64,000 bases of DNA from Picocystis sp. L7 (GCA_020975725.1 QXJR01000026.1:186001-250000), one strand, 5' to 3'; shown: positions 39,050 to 48,847, numbered from the stretch's first letter. The notes: generated from the sequence alone by a model not told the origin. Numbers and translations are program-made.

Positions 39050-39068
39050 GTTAAGCGTAGGGTTTACC
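39050..39068. promoter_or_regulatory. Paired TTAAG/TTTACC element (13-bp spacing)
   Basis: GTTAAG at 39050 and TTTACC at 39063, about 35-53 bp before the MsrB ATG. The spacing is that of the TTAACC pairs, but the cores are diverged. Confidence 0.45.
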
Positions 39069-39102
39069 CGAAGCGGGATCGACGTGGCAGCTGGTGGCCG
39101 GC

Positions 39103-39723
39103 ATGGCGTCGGCTATGGCGATGGTTTGCGGATCGAGCGCGCGATCCATGGGGACTTCGACGGCGAGACGAGGGGTCCGAAGGGACACAGACGTACGTGT
39201 TCGATCGGGCAGGGAAAACGGGACCGGAAAGAGGGAAAAGACCACCAGGAGAGTGGCGGGATACGTGCTCCCAGTGACCCTGCTGTGGATGGGACTGCTG
39301 CAAGCGCCAGTGCGCGGTGTGGAGGTGGAAAGGGATCCCAAACAATGGAAGGAGTTGCTCACGCCAGAACAGTACCACGTGCTCATCGAACGAGGGACCG
39401 AAAGGGCCGGCTCGTCCCCCTTGGACAAGAACTACGACCCAGGAACGTACAGCTGTGCAGCCTGCCAGCATCCACTGTTCACCTCCGACGCGAAGTTTGA
39501 TTCGGGAACGGGATGGCCTTCGTTCTTCGACACCCTCCCAGGTGCCGTGGACCTGACCGTGCAGCCGCTGTACCTCATCGGTGATTTCGGAGCGAGAGAA
39601 GTCCGGTGCCACCGTTGCGGTTCCCACCTGGGACACGTCTTCACCGACGGACCCAAGCCGACGGGAAAGCGATACTGCATGAACGGCGTTGCGCTGAATT
39701 TCACACCAACTGCATCTGCATGA
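39103..39723 (+). CDS. MSRB: Methionine-R-sulfoxide reductase B (MsrB), organelle-targeted
   Basis: MsrB reduces methionine-R-sulfoxide in oxidised proteins. The 206-aa protein has a 70-residue leader: a basic Ser/Arg-rich part, then RRVAGYVLPVTLLWMGLLQA, a hydrophobic segment after twin arginines that could be a second (thylakoid-lumen or membrane) signal. The catalytic domain has WKELLTPEQYHVL, two zinc pairs (CAAC and CHRCGSHLGHVF), GTGWPSFFD and the catalytic-Cys motif KRYCMNGVALNF. The position normally occupied by Ser (RYCVNS) is Gly here. The first in-frame ATG was used. Confidence 0.93.
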   Translation: MASAMAMVCGSSARSMGTSTARRGVRRDTDVRVRSGRENGTGKREKTTRRVAGYVLPVTLLWMGLLQAPVRGVEVERDPKQWKELLTPEQYHVLIERGTERAGSSPLDKNYDPGTYSCAACQHPLFTSDAKFDSGTGWPSFFDTLPGAVDLTVQPLYLIGDFGAREVRCHRCGSHLGHVFTDGPKPTGKRYCMNGVALNFTPTASA

Positions 39724-40202
39724 GGAAACGAACGGTGTGGAACCTTGCCTCCGGCGGTGCGTGGAACGAACCGTTCAAGAACAACGATGTTTCCATGTGC
39801 AGGGCAGTGGAAGCCTGTCGTTGCCAGAGAATGATTGATACAAGCGGTGTCTAGTATGACACTCGTTACCGTTCGGTGTGGATGGATGGTCCCTTTGTAC
39901 TCTCCGTGTTGAAACACTCAAGTTCTTCGTTTGTAAATCTGACTTGCACCCGTCAGGTCCTCCCTCCCTCCAGGCACGTCTGCACGTCTTCTTTTCGCCC
40001 GCGTGATCTGTTTTCCCATGTTACATCGGCCTGGTCCCTTCCGTCCTTTTCATCTGCGTTGTCTGTGCACATGTAGCCCCATCCCACCACACCCTCCTGC
40101 AGTTGGAGATGTAATCTGGCAGGAGGGAAGCTGAAGGGATGGAGATGTGTTAAGTGGAATCGTGAAAAAAAACGAGTGCCACAACTGTCGGACGTCGACG
40201 AG
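39724..40202. other. Gap between MsrB and UBE2W-like gene
   Basis: 479 bp; 3' UTR of MsrB then the promoter of the next gene. No TTAACC pair or gene was recognised. Confidence 0.5.
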
Positions 40203-40685
40203 ATGGGAAGCCTTTCGTTGTCGACTTCCAAGCGCATCCAGACGGAACTGAACGAGTGGATGAAGATGATGGAAGAAGGAGGTGCAGAAGAGCTCGGATT
40301 CGAACTCGAAGAACTGCCCGCGAACATCTGCTGCTGGGTGGTGCGGATGTTCGGACGTGGCCTGTACCAAGGTGAAGTGCACCGGTTGCAGGTGAAATTC
40401 GGAGACGACTACCCTTGGGAACCACCAGAAGTGGTCTTTCTTACCTCTCCCACGCATCCGCACGTGTACAGCAACGGACACATCTGCCTGGACATCCTCT
40501 ACTCGACGCGTGGAGGGACGTGGAGCCCAGCCTTGACCGTCAAGTCCGTCTGTCTCTCCATCCTGTCCATGCTAGCTAGTGCAGAAAAGAAGGAACAACC
40601 ACCTGACAACAAGATGTATGTGATGAAAAACATGGGAAGATCACCCAAACGCACCAGATGGGACTTTCACGACGCGAATGTGTGA
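40203..40685 (+). CDS. UBE2W: Ubiquitin-conjugating enzyme E2 of the UBE2W type
   Basis: UBE2W ubiquitinates the alpha-amino group of disordered protein N-termini. The 160-aa protein has the E2 fold: RIQTELNEWMKM, VRMFGRGLYQGEVHRLQVKF, YPWEPPEVVFLTSPTHPHVY and the active-site SNGHICLDIL. The line SVCLSILSMLASAEKKEQPP and the ending PKRTRWDFHDANV mark the UBE2W/plant UBC15-18 group, which lacks the usual HPN (here HPHV). A four-residue insertion (TRGG) follows the active-site helix, just before WSPALT. Only 74 bp separate its stop from the next open frame. Confidence 0.92.
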   Translation: MGSLSLSTSKRIQTELNEWMKMMEEGGAEELGFELEELPANICCWVVRMFGRGLYQGEVHRLQVKFGDDYPWEPPEVVFLTSPTHPHVYSNGHICLDILYSTRGGTWSPALTVKSVCLSILSMLASAEKKEQPPDNKMYVMKNMGRSPKRTRWDFHDANV

Positions 40686-41221
40686 GCCCTGCTTCCCCTC
40701 TGCTTGAAGGTGTCCGGAGCGCACCCTGGTTCGGTTATCGTAGCAAAACATGAGCACTCATGGCAGGCATAGAACGGGGATTTACCCACCTTTTGAAAGG
40801 CAAGGACCAACGATGCTTTCTTCGATGTGGTTCGGTAAGCGTGGTGCGTTGCACCAGCCTGGCAAGAATGCCGTGGCGCTTTCTACGGGAATCACGCGAT
40901 GGTCGCAGCCAACCGTTTCACCGTAGGTGGCTGTATGTAAATGAACTTGTACCATATATACGAATCCTGACACACGCTTCCATGGGCAGCTCCTTGAAAT
41001 TCGGCATCGCCTTCATTGGGAGTCCATGCCAAAGCCCTTCCCTCTCTGCCCTGGTGGAAGACGGTTGGTTCACCATTGGGGTCGGTGTCGGAGACCACAG
41101 TGGGACACGCTCTCTGGTCACAACCGCTGTTGAACTCGGCAACCAGCTTCCCACGAGTTGGCGACACGTGTCGCCTGCTTCGGACCTACATTCCTCGAGG
41201 GACAGAAGGAGTAGGACGCGC
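40686..41221. other. Upstream region of the Kir-like gene
   Basis: 536 bp. The frame of the Kir-like gene stays open back to an ATG at 40760, but the encoded residues look random. A TATATA stretch near 40952 could be a TATA box. Confidence 0.4.
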
Positions 41222-42565
41222 ATGCTTGCACATGACGACGGGGACGTGCCTCTGCTGGTTCCAGTGCGGGAAGAAACCACCACGCACGACGATGTGGAGG
41301 GACAGAGCACTACCAGGCGTTGCTCACGACAAGCGAGACTGCAATTCACAGGCACAGAAGATCTCAACCTCACATTCGCAAGATTTGAACACAGGAATTT
41401 GGACTATGTACTCAGCAGTGAGGAATATCATCGGAAGGTACGAGGAAATGGTGCCGGTCCGCTGTCGAAGCTTTCTCTTCTATTGCACAAATCGACCAAG
41501 CAGTTTTTTCTGCTGGTGTTAGGAACCCTCATCCTCATAATTTACCTTTCCAGCAGTGCGTATAGTTTGGAAGCACCGAGCTGTAGATCAATGCACGATC
41601 CTGTGACCTTTAGTGTTGCCAACACATTCACGTTGGGGGCACTGACGCTGCGATTCCTTGGCAAACCTGGATGCAGCGGCATTGCTATTGTGGGCTTCAT
41701 TCACGGTGCAGTAACCTTGTTCATTGTCCTTGTGTTTTTGCTTTCCTTCAGAAAGTACAAGCAGGAAGCATTTCAAGCCCAACACAACATGATGATTGTG
41801 ATTAGTAAGTATCTGCTTTTTGGAAGCAAACATGGCAGATTAGGGGGGAATATGGCATGCAGCACCTTAGTCTTCCGCTTGGCAAATATCAATGAACATC
41901 TCGTAGGTCCTTTGAAAGTCTACTTCATGATGATAAATCCAGCGGTTTATGATCGGAATTACTCAGCTTGTGACACTGACGGTATCCCGATGGGCTGCTC
42001 GTGCTTGAAGCTCAAAGAGGCAGCGGACAATGTCATCTTTCCCATTGTTCCGACAGAGTTTTCTCATGTGATTGATCGGGACAGTCCGTTGTATGGCATG
42101 AACCTTCATGAGATGCGGGCTGCTGGGTTGGAATTCCTGGTGCTTGTGTATGCACAAGGGAGAAACCACAAGCAATGTCCTGTGGCACATGCAACCTTCT
42201 TTTCTGAAGACGTGGTGCATGGGAAGCACTTTCACGACATGGGCAGCCCCGGCATCAATTCCGAAAGGATCCCTCTGGATTTCATGAACTTCAACCGGGT
42301 GGAGTCGAATGGAAAGATCAACATCTCAGTGAACAGTGCAAGCAACACGCAGAATGCATGGTGTGGTTCTCATTCCCTTGCTCCGCGCTCAATGCAGAGT
42401 GTATATTTGTCTCAGGACGCCGAGCGCTGGAAGCGAGACTTGGCAGTTTTGTGCAAACAGGTACTGGAAGACAAGGGTGCATCCGATTCCTTGCAATCTG
42501 CTGCTGAGCACCTTTCCATCTGTTTGGCAGGCCAGGAGGGTGTGGATCTGCCTTCTCTACTCTGA
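41222..42565 (+). CDS. Inward-rectifier (Kir-type) channel homologue with an altered selectivity filter
   Basis: Kir channels are tetrameric two-TM potassium channels. From the ATG at 41222 the protein is 447 aa, the usual Kir size. A cytosolic N-terminus precedes TM1 (FFLLVLGTLILIIYLSSSAY, about 94-113). The pore region FSVANTFTLGALTL aligns with FSIETQTTIGYGFR of Kir; the filter TIGYG is TLGAL (residues 137-141). TM2 is GIAIVGFIHGAVTLFIVLVF (about 153-175). The cytosolic immunoglobulin-like domain is well kept: STLVFRLANINEHLVGPLKV, SHVIDRDSPLYGMNLHEMRA, LEFLVLVYAQGRNH and HATFFSEDVVHGKHFHD. Loss of the Gly-Tyr-Gly filter predicts no K+ selectivity: a different ion, a silent subunit or a sensor. 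The start is uncertain; the same frame is open back to 40760. Confidence 0.8.
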   Translation: MLAHDDGDVPLLVPVREETTTHDDVEGQSTTRRCSRQARLQFTGTEDLNLTFARFEHRNLDYVLSSEEYHRKVRGNGAGPLSKLSLLLHKSTKQFFLLVLGTLILIIYLSSSAYSLEAPSCRSMHDPVTFSVANTFTLGALTLRFLGKPGCSGIAIVGFIHGAVTLFIVLVFLLSFRKYKQEAFQAQHNMMIVISKYLLFGSKHGRLGGNMACSTLVFRLANINEHLVGPLKVYFMMINPAVYDRNYSACDTDGIPMGCSCLKLKEAADNVIFPIVPTEFSHVIDRDSPLYGMNLHEMRAAGLEFLVLVYAQGRNHKQCPVAHATFFSEDVVHGKHFHDMGSPGINSERIPLDFMNFNRVESNGKINISVNSASNTQNAWCGSHSLAPRSMQSVYLSQDAERWKRDLAVLCKQVLEDKGASDSLQSAAEHLSICLAGQEGVDLPSLL

Positions 42566-43014
42566 TCCGGTGGTTCGGGGCTCATCAATCGATCTTGCCA
42601 TGCTTCTGGTTGTCTCAGAGCAACGTGGTCAAGAGGATGCACAAGAGCTCCCCATCCGTGTGCTGGGACCCGAACCGGGGCGTGACTGGCATCTCTTCCC
42701 TTTTATTCCCTACCTCGTCCTTCGTTCCTCCTTTCAAAGCATCCCTTCTGTCCCGGGTCGACTCGCCCGAGGGAGATCTTCCGTATTTTCGGAGAGATCC
42801 CCCTGCATTCTCAAATTCTTCTCTTCTCGTATCACTTCCTCAGATCCGAAACGTGAATTTCAGGTTGGGGGACACGTAGGCGTGTGGTGTGACCCAGACC
42901 GTGGTGTCGGACCGTCACCTTTCACAACACAAGATGACACGCTGCCAAGGCGGCGCAACGCATCGAGCGCAAGCGAAGCCGCCGTGCGCGGCTCACCACG
43001 CATGGAGGAGACCG
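42566..43014. other. Promoter gap before the CBM20 gene
   Basis: 449 bp; no gene. An in-frame ATG at 42934 could extend the next protein by 27 residues. Confidence 0.45.
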
Positions 43015-43704
43015 ATGGCGCTCTCAGGAAGGCGGTGCCAAGCAAAAGGGAAGGGTAGGAAGGACGGGACACGTCGACAAGCGGTACAGGGAGCCTGGGA
43101 AACGGCGGAAATCCAGCTGCGCCAGCAGACCGACGACACCGACTCGATGGCCGACATCTTGAACGTGCTGGAAGACCAAGTGACCGTCTGCTTTGCCGTG
43201 AAGAAAGCCTGCTCGTTTGGATCGAGCGTGGCCATCCTCGGCAGCACGTCGAGCTTGGGAGAGTGGGATCCGAAACGCGCAATCGAGTTGATCTGGACCG
43301 AAGATGATCTGTGGGTGCTTCCGCCTTGCAAGGCTCCGAGAATGATCAGAGGACAAAGCATTGATTACAAATATGTCATCGTGCCGAGTGAAGGACAAGA
43401 TCCCACCGAGCTGCAGTGGCAGGAGGGAGACAACAACACCGTTGTGATTTCGCGGAAGTGTGACGGCTCAGCAGGAGCAGGACCTTCGGGTGGAGAACAA
43501 ACCAGCACTGTCACAGTATATGACAATTGGAATGCACCAGTCAGGGACGTTGTTGATCTTTCATGCAGCGGCGCAATGCCGAAGAATATTCCGGTTGAGT
43601 GCTTTCTGTGTGGAAAGTGCCATTCACCACACATGCACATGACAGGCTGCCCCGTTAGGGATCAGATTGATGCAGGGTGGATTGACCGGATGTTCCTTCC
43701 GTAG
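43015..43704 (+). CDS. CBM20 starch-binding protein with a Cys/His-rich tail
   Basis: 229 aa. Residues 1-45 are basic and Gln/Thr-rich and could be a plastid transit peptide. A CBM20 module follows (about 50-150): VTVCFAVKKACSFGSSVAIL, GSTSSLGEWDPKRAIELIW, DYKYVIVP and the final ELQWQEGDNNTVVI with the ligand-binding Trp. CBM20 binds alpha-glucans such as starch. No catalytic domain is attached, so it may be a granule scaffold. The tail CFLCGKCHSPHMHMTGCP looks like a small metal-binding knot; I know no family with this pairing. The ATG at 43015 or 42934 could be used. A TGTAA word lies 25 bp past the stop. Confidence 0.82.
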   Translation: MALSGRRCQAKGKGRKDGTRRQAVQGAWETAEIQLRQQTDDTDSMADILNVLEDQVTVCFAVKKACSFGSSVAILGSTSSLGEWDPKRAIELIWTEDDLWVLPPCKAPRMIRGQSIDYKYVIVPSEGQDPTELQWQEGDNNTVVISRKCDGSAGAGPSGGEQTSTVTVYDNWNAPVRDVVDLSCSGAMPKNIPVECFLCGKCHSPHMHMTGCPVRDQIDAGWIDRMFLP

Positions 43705-43888
43705 ATGCTGGAATGCTTTTCTCGTTGGACTGTAACTACTTTAGGGGGCTTTTCCTGCTCCCTGCGAAAGGCACTTGTTAGATAGATTGGCACGCTAGTT
43801 GAGGTTGCATCAGCATTTCCTCTCAAGCTGAAATACTATCCACTTGAGGACAAGACAATGTAAAAAGCATACTTTGTACAAAGTTTAG

Positions 43889-44677
43889 TCACCTCTTCTC
43901 TTGCAGCTGCGCCCGCACCAGTCGCTTGGCGTATGCACCTATCCAATATAGTATCCCGAACAAAAACACACAGGTCAGGCAGAACAAAGCGGCGCCTGTA
44001 CTTCCATGTAGACCTTTGTGGGAAGATAGGGCAGCCTCCAAATTTTTAGCCTTGTGGCCAACGTAAACATAGACTAGTGTACCAGGGACGATCCCCACTG
44101 CTGATGCCAGGAAATAATCTGTGAAAGATATCCCCGTCACGCCCATTGCGTAGTTCAATATGCTGTAAGGGAAGAACGGAGCCAGTCTCAGGAGGAAAAC
44201 TACCTTCCATCCTTGGTCGGATGTGACCTGATCAAGTGCTTCCATTTCCTGTCCAAGTGATTTCAACTTATCCAGCCAGAATGAACGAAACAGGAACCTA
44301 CTTATGAAGAAAGCAATGGAATCAGCCACGATTCCGCTGGTCCAAACCACCGGGAATCCCAAATTGAATCCGAACAAGGCACCTGCCCCCAATGCAAGCA
44401 AGGATCCCGGTAGGAACACACAGGTACCAACGATGTACAGTCCTGTGAAGATGAATGCACCCAGCGTTTTGTGTTCCTCTACCCATGTTGCGGTGCCTGT
44501 AAGCAGCATTTTGACGTCTACCAAACACACAACGATGATTCCTGAGAACAGCAATAGGGTTGCTAGGATCCACTTCACTACATTTGCGCCCTTTGCACCG
44601 CACCATTTTCCCCTGACCTTTTTATCGTCCACGTTGGACTCCAGGTCTTTCGCCATCTCCTTGACGAGTCCGGACAT
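43889..44677 (-). CDS. TVP38/TMEM64 (VTT/DedA-like) membrane protein
   Basis: 262 aa with five or six hydrophobic segments, for example VVKWILATLLLFSGIIVVCL, GAFIFTGLYIVGTCVFLPGS and ALFCLTCVFLFGILYWIGAY. The VTT-domain core is clear: the GS(L)LALGAGALFGFNLGFP re-entrant motif, FISRFLFRSFW and LLRLAPFFPYSILNYAMGVT. These proteins sit in Golgi, ER or plastid membranes, and DedA/VTT relatives scramble phospholipids or carry polyprenyl phosphate. A short cytosolic basic leader precedes TM1; no transit peptide is evident. The first ATG was used. Confidence 0.9.
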   Translation of the reverse strand: MSGLVKEMAKDLESNVDDKKVRGKWCGAKGANVVKWILATLLLFSGIIVVCLVDVKMLLTGTATWVEEHKTLGAFIFTGLYIVGTCVFLPGSLLALGAGALFGFNLGFPVVWTSGIVADSIAFFISRFLFRSFWLDKLKSLGQEMEALDQVTSDQGWKVVFLLRLAPFFPYSILNYAMGVTGISFTDYFLASAVGIVPGTLVYVYVGHKAKNLEAALSSHKGLHGSTGAALFCLTCVFLFGILYWIGAYAKRLVRAQLQEKR

Positions 44678-46370
44678 GTCCCTTTCGTCTCCGAATCGAC
44701 CGTCCCACCACGCCTACCGGGTTTTTTCGCTCGATCCACGCCTTTACTGGCGCCGACGAGGTCTTGTCCGACAGGATCGCTGGAGATGCTTGCGCTGGTG
44801 CTTCCAGCAAGCACGGTGGATCCTCTTTCTGTCCGATTCGATGCGACCCCAGCACGTCTTCCAACCATGCCAGCCAAGGTTACATGGGCAATTAACCACG
44901 CCCCCTCCAAGGTGGAGGAGGTTGGGGAGGGACGTCCATTCCGAAGGAATGGAGACAACCGCGGTTGGTGAAGGTGTTTCAGGACAAGAATGGGACAACG
45001 CGACGCGCCCATGAGAGCAATGGGAACTCCCACGCGGTCGGAGCACTGGAAGAGGACGCGTCGAAACCATTCGATCTTGGGAATCGGAGACGCGTAAACG
45101 TTCGTACAACGTAGGGGGGTTGGTTGGCCCATGGGTGTGAAGGGAACCAAGGAACGTTCGTGGAATCGAATCCTAGGATCATGGCGCGTGTGTCAAAAAA
45201 GGATTGACGGAATTTGATTTGAAGTGTGTGGACATCGAAAAAAACCAAGACCATGGGAAACAAAGTTTGCAGCAACGGAACATGGATTCCATTCCGATGG
45301 GTGACATGCGCAAACGGACAACAAAAATTACATAGCCTTGATTTTACTTGGATCCTAGGCTCTCCTTGGCAACTTTTGTTGTGACTATTTGAATGCGTGA
45401 TAGAGGACCTTCCACTTTTCGAATCGTCGCACCATAGTTTCGATTTCCAACCGAATTGGGGAGGTAGATTCTCGGTCGTATTGTGCCCCCAGTTGTAGTG
45501 TGTTAGGAGGTAGCTCCTCTTGTCTTGAACTCCATTTGTGTTGTGGAAGTTGTACCCAGAGGTTTCGAGGCTCTTTGTTGGTAGCTTGTGGGCTCCAAGA
45601 ACAAGCATGACTTAGAATCGAAGTCAAATGGGTGTGAATTTCGTATCCCTCCCCACTAACTGGGTATGTATCTATGTCACGGATAAAGAACCCGTGCAAA
45701 GCCTTGTGGTGCGTGACAAAGTGTTGGCGTCGTCTCCATGGCTTCGCTTGTACACACGATCACATTTCTTTTGGAACAATATTGTATGCTACAAACATGA
45801 CTTTTGGACGTCGACGTTGCAAGTTGCCGGCAACACCACCCACAAGAGTGGAAGGTTCCATCGACATCCAGCACAAAAGCGGTTGCCTCGGCTATTTCGA
45901 GTATGCAGTGTACATGGCTAGGAATGTAGAATGCATGTACCCACGCACTGCCGTTGCTCCATCGACATATTATGGAGAGACAAAGTTACAAAACACACTG
46001 AGTTGCGCTTTCGAAACCATCGTTGCTTATCACGAAGCATCGAATGCATGGGGAACTCGTCTTCCATCATCCCCGAAACCAACATTGAGGAGTTGGAATT
46101 TCGTTGCTTGGATGTGTTACATTATTGCGAACGGCTCCTACGAATCACACCCATCAGACCTTACAGACGCCCTGTAGTGCATGTTTGCCACATGGTCCAT
46201 TGATCCGCCATCTCCACTCGCTTCTTTCAGCATCGCACAGTTGTGCCGTTCGCATTCCTTGCATCCCTTCCAGCTGGACGTTTGGAGCGTTGACTCGTCG
46301 GGAGCTCGCCGCATTCCGATCGTGTTGGAAGAATTGCGTGGACTTTCCGCCATTCGTTCAGAAGCGAATC
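44678..46370. other. 1.7-kb divergent gap, largest gene-free stretch
   Basis: Between the TVP38 gene (-) and KDM8 (+). The first 300 bp look like promoter and hold a TTAACC pair at 44880-44897. From about 45150 to 46200 the sequence is AT-richer with open frames (44979-45608 minus, 45674-46177 plus) that match nothing I know. No terminal repeats were found that would mark a transposon. Confidence 0.5.
44880..44897. promoter_or_regulatory. Paired TTAC/TTAACC element (12-bp spacing)
   Basis: TTAC at 44880 (diverged) and TTAACC at 44892, about 203-220 bp upstream of the TVP38 ATG. Confidence 0.5.
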
Positions 46371-47570
46371 ATGTCGGAAAATCATTGGCTGCTTTTGCAC
46401 CGCGACCTGCTTCATCTGCTCCAAGCCGAGGGACTCCAAGAGCTGCTTGACGAGAAGGACAAGCATCTCTTGGAGGAAGGAGAAGAGGTCCTGTGTGCAA
46501 TTGCGGAGAGGGCGTGGTCTCAACTCCAAGCAGAAACGTCGGAAGGCGGCGCAGGAAGCAAACGGCTCTATGCAGCCACGCAGCTTTGCCTCGCTATCTC
46601 GAGAGGGAAACGGGCAGAAGCGATGGGAGACCAGGAACTTGCGAAGGATGCGCTTCGATGCACAGATATGGCTCAGATCGTTGGTGGCACTGTCGACCTC
46701 TCGTGCGAGACAGCTGATCGATTGGAACAGTTGCTGCAGGAACAAGGCCATCTCCCCTTGGCGTGTGCCGTGAAGGGTGACGATCGTATACATGACGACC
46801 GCCAACAAGCACCTTTTCCAGAAATCGAGCAAGAATCATCAATCGCCATGGAAATCGACATCAGCCCTGAAGACTTTTATACCCAATACTTCAAAACGGA
46901 CACGCCAGTCGTGCTCAAGAGACGGGCTGCAAGCTGGCCAGCCTACAGAAAATGGGCGAAGGCTTCCTTCTGGATACAAGCTGTTGGACATCGTACATTC
47001 CCCATCGAGCTGAACAATTCTGCAACAGCGGAGTCCCTTATGGAGCAGCCGATGGCCATGCACGAATTTGTACAGTCCTACCTGCAAACGGATGACGGTG
47101 GCAAAAACTCTGCCGGCGAAGTGGCTTACCTTGCCCAGCATGACATTTTTGATAGAATTCCAGCACTGCTGGATGATTTGGCCATTCCCGATGAGTGTTC
47201 GCAATGTGGGGGAGTTGAAAAGGCCAATTGCTGGATTGGGACCGCCGGGACGATCACTCCTTTGCATTTTGACACGTACGACAACCTGCTTTGTCAAATT
47301 GTAGGCTGCAAATACATCAAACTTTACTCTAGGGAACAGACACCCTATCTCTACTGTGAATCCGGGAAGAACGTTTCCAGCACACGTGCACAAAGTAATG
47401 TTAGCGCTGTGGACGTAGAGAACCCAGACCTGGATAAGTTTCCGGAAATCGCCAAAGCGGAAGGCCACAACGTTCTTCTTCTTCCAGGGGACGTGTTGTT
47501 CATACCGCAACGGTATTGGCACTACGTGCGGTCCCTTACACCGTCAATATCTGTGAACTTTTGGTTTTAA
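46371..47570 (+). CDS. KDM8: JmjC dioxygenase KDM8/JMJD5
   Basis: KDM8/JMJD5 is a 2OG-Fe(II) arginyl hydroxylase; in plants JMJD5 works in the circadian clock. The 399-aa protein has an all-helical N-terminal half (for example LLHLLQAEGLQELLDEKDK) and a JmjC domain from about residue 165 to the end: FYTQYFKTDTPVVLKRRAAS, ELNNSATAESLMEQPM, WIGTAGTITPLHFDTYDNLL and GDVLFIPQRYWHYVRSLTPS. Iron ligands are His and Asp of HFD and the His of YWHYV; the protein ends SVNFWF as in the family. The ATG at 46371 gives the usual length. A TGTAA lies about 10 bp after the stop. The next gene ends 92 bp away on the other strand. Confidence 0.92.
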   Translation: MSENHWLLLHRDLLHLLQAEGLQELLDEKDKHLLEEGEEVLCAIAERAWSQLQAETSEGGAGSKRLYAATQLCLAISRGKRAEAMGDQELAKDALRCTDMAQIVGGTVDLSCETADRLEQLLQEQGHLPLACAVKGDDRIHDDRQQAPFPEIEQESSIAMEIDISPEDFYTQYFKTDTPVVLKRRAASWPAYRKWAKASFWIQAVGHRTFPIELNNSATAESLMEQPMAMHEFVQSYLQTDDGGKNSAGEVAYLAQHDIFDRIPALLDDLAIPDECSQCGGVEKANCWIGTAGTITPLHFDTYDNLLCQIVGCKYIKLYSREQTPYLYCESGKNVSSTRAQSNVSAVDVENPDLDKFPEIAKAEGHNVLLLPGDVLFIPQRYWHYVRSLTPSISVNFWF

Positions 47571-47662
47571 GCAATGGCCGCTGTAACACAATTTTATTTT
47601 CAATTTGCCGGCAGTCTCTTAATTGATGTGCTTCATTGGGTAAAAGTAGCAAGACTGTATAT

Positions 47663-48661
47663 TTATTCTTCTGTGTCTTCTTCATCCCGCAGTTGACCTG
47701 CAACGAACGTAGTTGCAGAGACATACCGCTTCCTCAACGAGGCCCCTCGTGAGATCTTGGTGCTTATAAACAACAGGTCCTCGTCTGTCCCGAAGCTCTT
47801 CCTAGCTTTTTCAAAAGCCTCTTCATGTACATGTACCAATGCGTGCGAAGAGGCAGGATCCCGTATGAGATACTCTTGGCGTTCTGAATTGTACCCACAA
47901 ACAACGATGTAGTGCCCTGTGTAGCCACCAACCAATCCATAGCAGTACGCGGGGAGGCAGGACTCTGCTGCCAATGATACCCAGGGTGAATTAAGCTTCG
48001 ATTTGTCCACCAGTGCAATCACAACGTACTCCCCAGAAAGCACTATTCGACGCATTTCCCTTCCTGAGACTGACCGTCTCTGGACCCGTATGCCTTGCTC
48101 GGGAGCCAAGTGAAACAGGGTCTCGACACGCCCCCTGTCTTCTTCCATGTTGTCTTTGTAGAAGTTTTCGCTGAAGAATTCTGGGTTCGCTCCGAGGGTG
48201 ATGGTGAAGAAGTACACCTCCAGGCCGAAGTTGTTCAACAGGTGAGCCAGGTCCACCGTCCATATACTGGTGGTGCGACACATTTTCCTCAGCATCTTGA
48301 GATCCACATCGGTTGCGTTCAATGCTTTCAACACCATCAGGCAGCAGGCCAGTCCACAATCCCTGAGCAAAAGAGAAGGTCGTCGGGTGAGTCTTCGGTC
48401 CACAACGACCGTTTTCGCCTTCTCTTGCGCCCTCGTGCACTCCACCGAGCTCGTCACTTCGTGCCACGAATCTTACCACGTGTAGGACTGCCTAAGGTGA
48501 GGCACATCCAGCACACACTTGCGCTTGCGCGTGGTGCATGCGTCCTCGGCGACGGGCAGCACCTCGTCGTCCGCGATGCCGTCCACGACCTCGCCGTTGG
48601 CACACCTTCCGGCGTGCGTCTCGACGTCCACACGTCCCAGGCGCGTCATGACGGCCGCCAT
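47663..48661 (-). CDS. GUCD1: GUCD1-family protein (guanylyl-cyclase-domain-containing 1; C39-peptidase-like fold)
   Basis: Exons 48661-48477 and 48362-47663 (114-nt intron GTAAGA...CTCAG) give 294 aa. The join completes the motif VPHLRQSYTW/DCGLACCLMVLKAL, whose Cys lies where C39-like peptidases have their nucleophile. Later marks are TSIWTVDLAHLLNNFG, the YCYGLVGGYTGHYIVVCGYN segment with the His, and EYLIRDPASS. Plant GC1 proteins of this family were reported to make cGMP, but a peptidase-like activity is as plausible. The first 45 residues (before the conserved part) are acidic and include CANGEVVDGIADDEVL. No signal peptide is seen. An AATAAA follows the stop on the minus strand. Confidence 0.9.
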
Positions 48662-48838
48662 GGCGTGCGTGGGAGCCGTTGAGGCGCGCGAGAGCACGCA
48701 CGCGAGACACGCGCGCACGCGCGCTCGAGGTGGAGTGCGTCGCGGAGCACGAGTTTGGAGGCACGCCACGCGTCCAGCACGACGTGGCGCGTCGAGGAAC
48801 CCCCGATCTCGCCATTAGAAGAGGGGCAAGATCTCCGT

Positions 48839-48847
48839 TCCTCTGCG
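48839..48847 (-). promoter_or_regulatory. CGCAGAGGA motif upstream of GUCD1
   Basis: Exact nonamer reading toward GUCD1, about 180 bp from its ATG. Confidence 0.4.

Larger units (their letters stand above)
38586..39102. other. Divergent promoter gap (P5CS / MsrB) rich in motifs
   Basis: 517 bp. Contents: CGCAGAGGA at 38704 (plus) and 38757 (minus), a cluster of ggttcgaaccc-like words at 38824-38880, and a TTAAG/TTTACC pair at 39050-39068. Confidence 0.6.

Noticed and set aside
40760-41221. Extending the Kir-like protein to the ATG at 40760
   Set aside because: The added 154 residues look random, exceed normal Kir N-termini and cover a likely TATA box; 41222 gives the family length.
44979-46177. 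A transposon in the AT-rich gap before KDM8
   Set aside because: No terminal repeats, target duplications or transposase motifs were seen in any frame.
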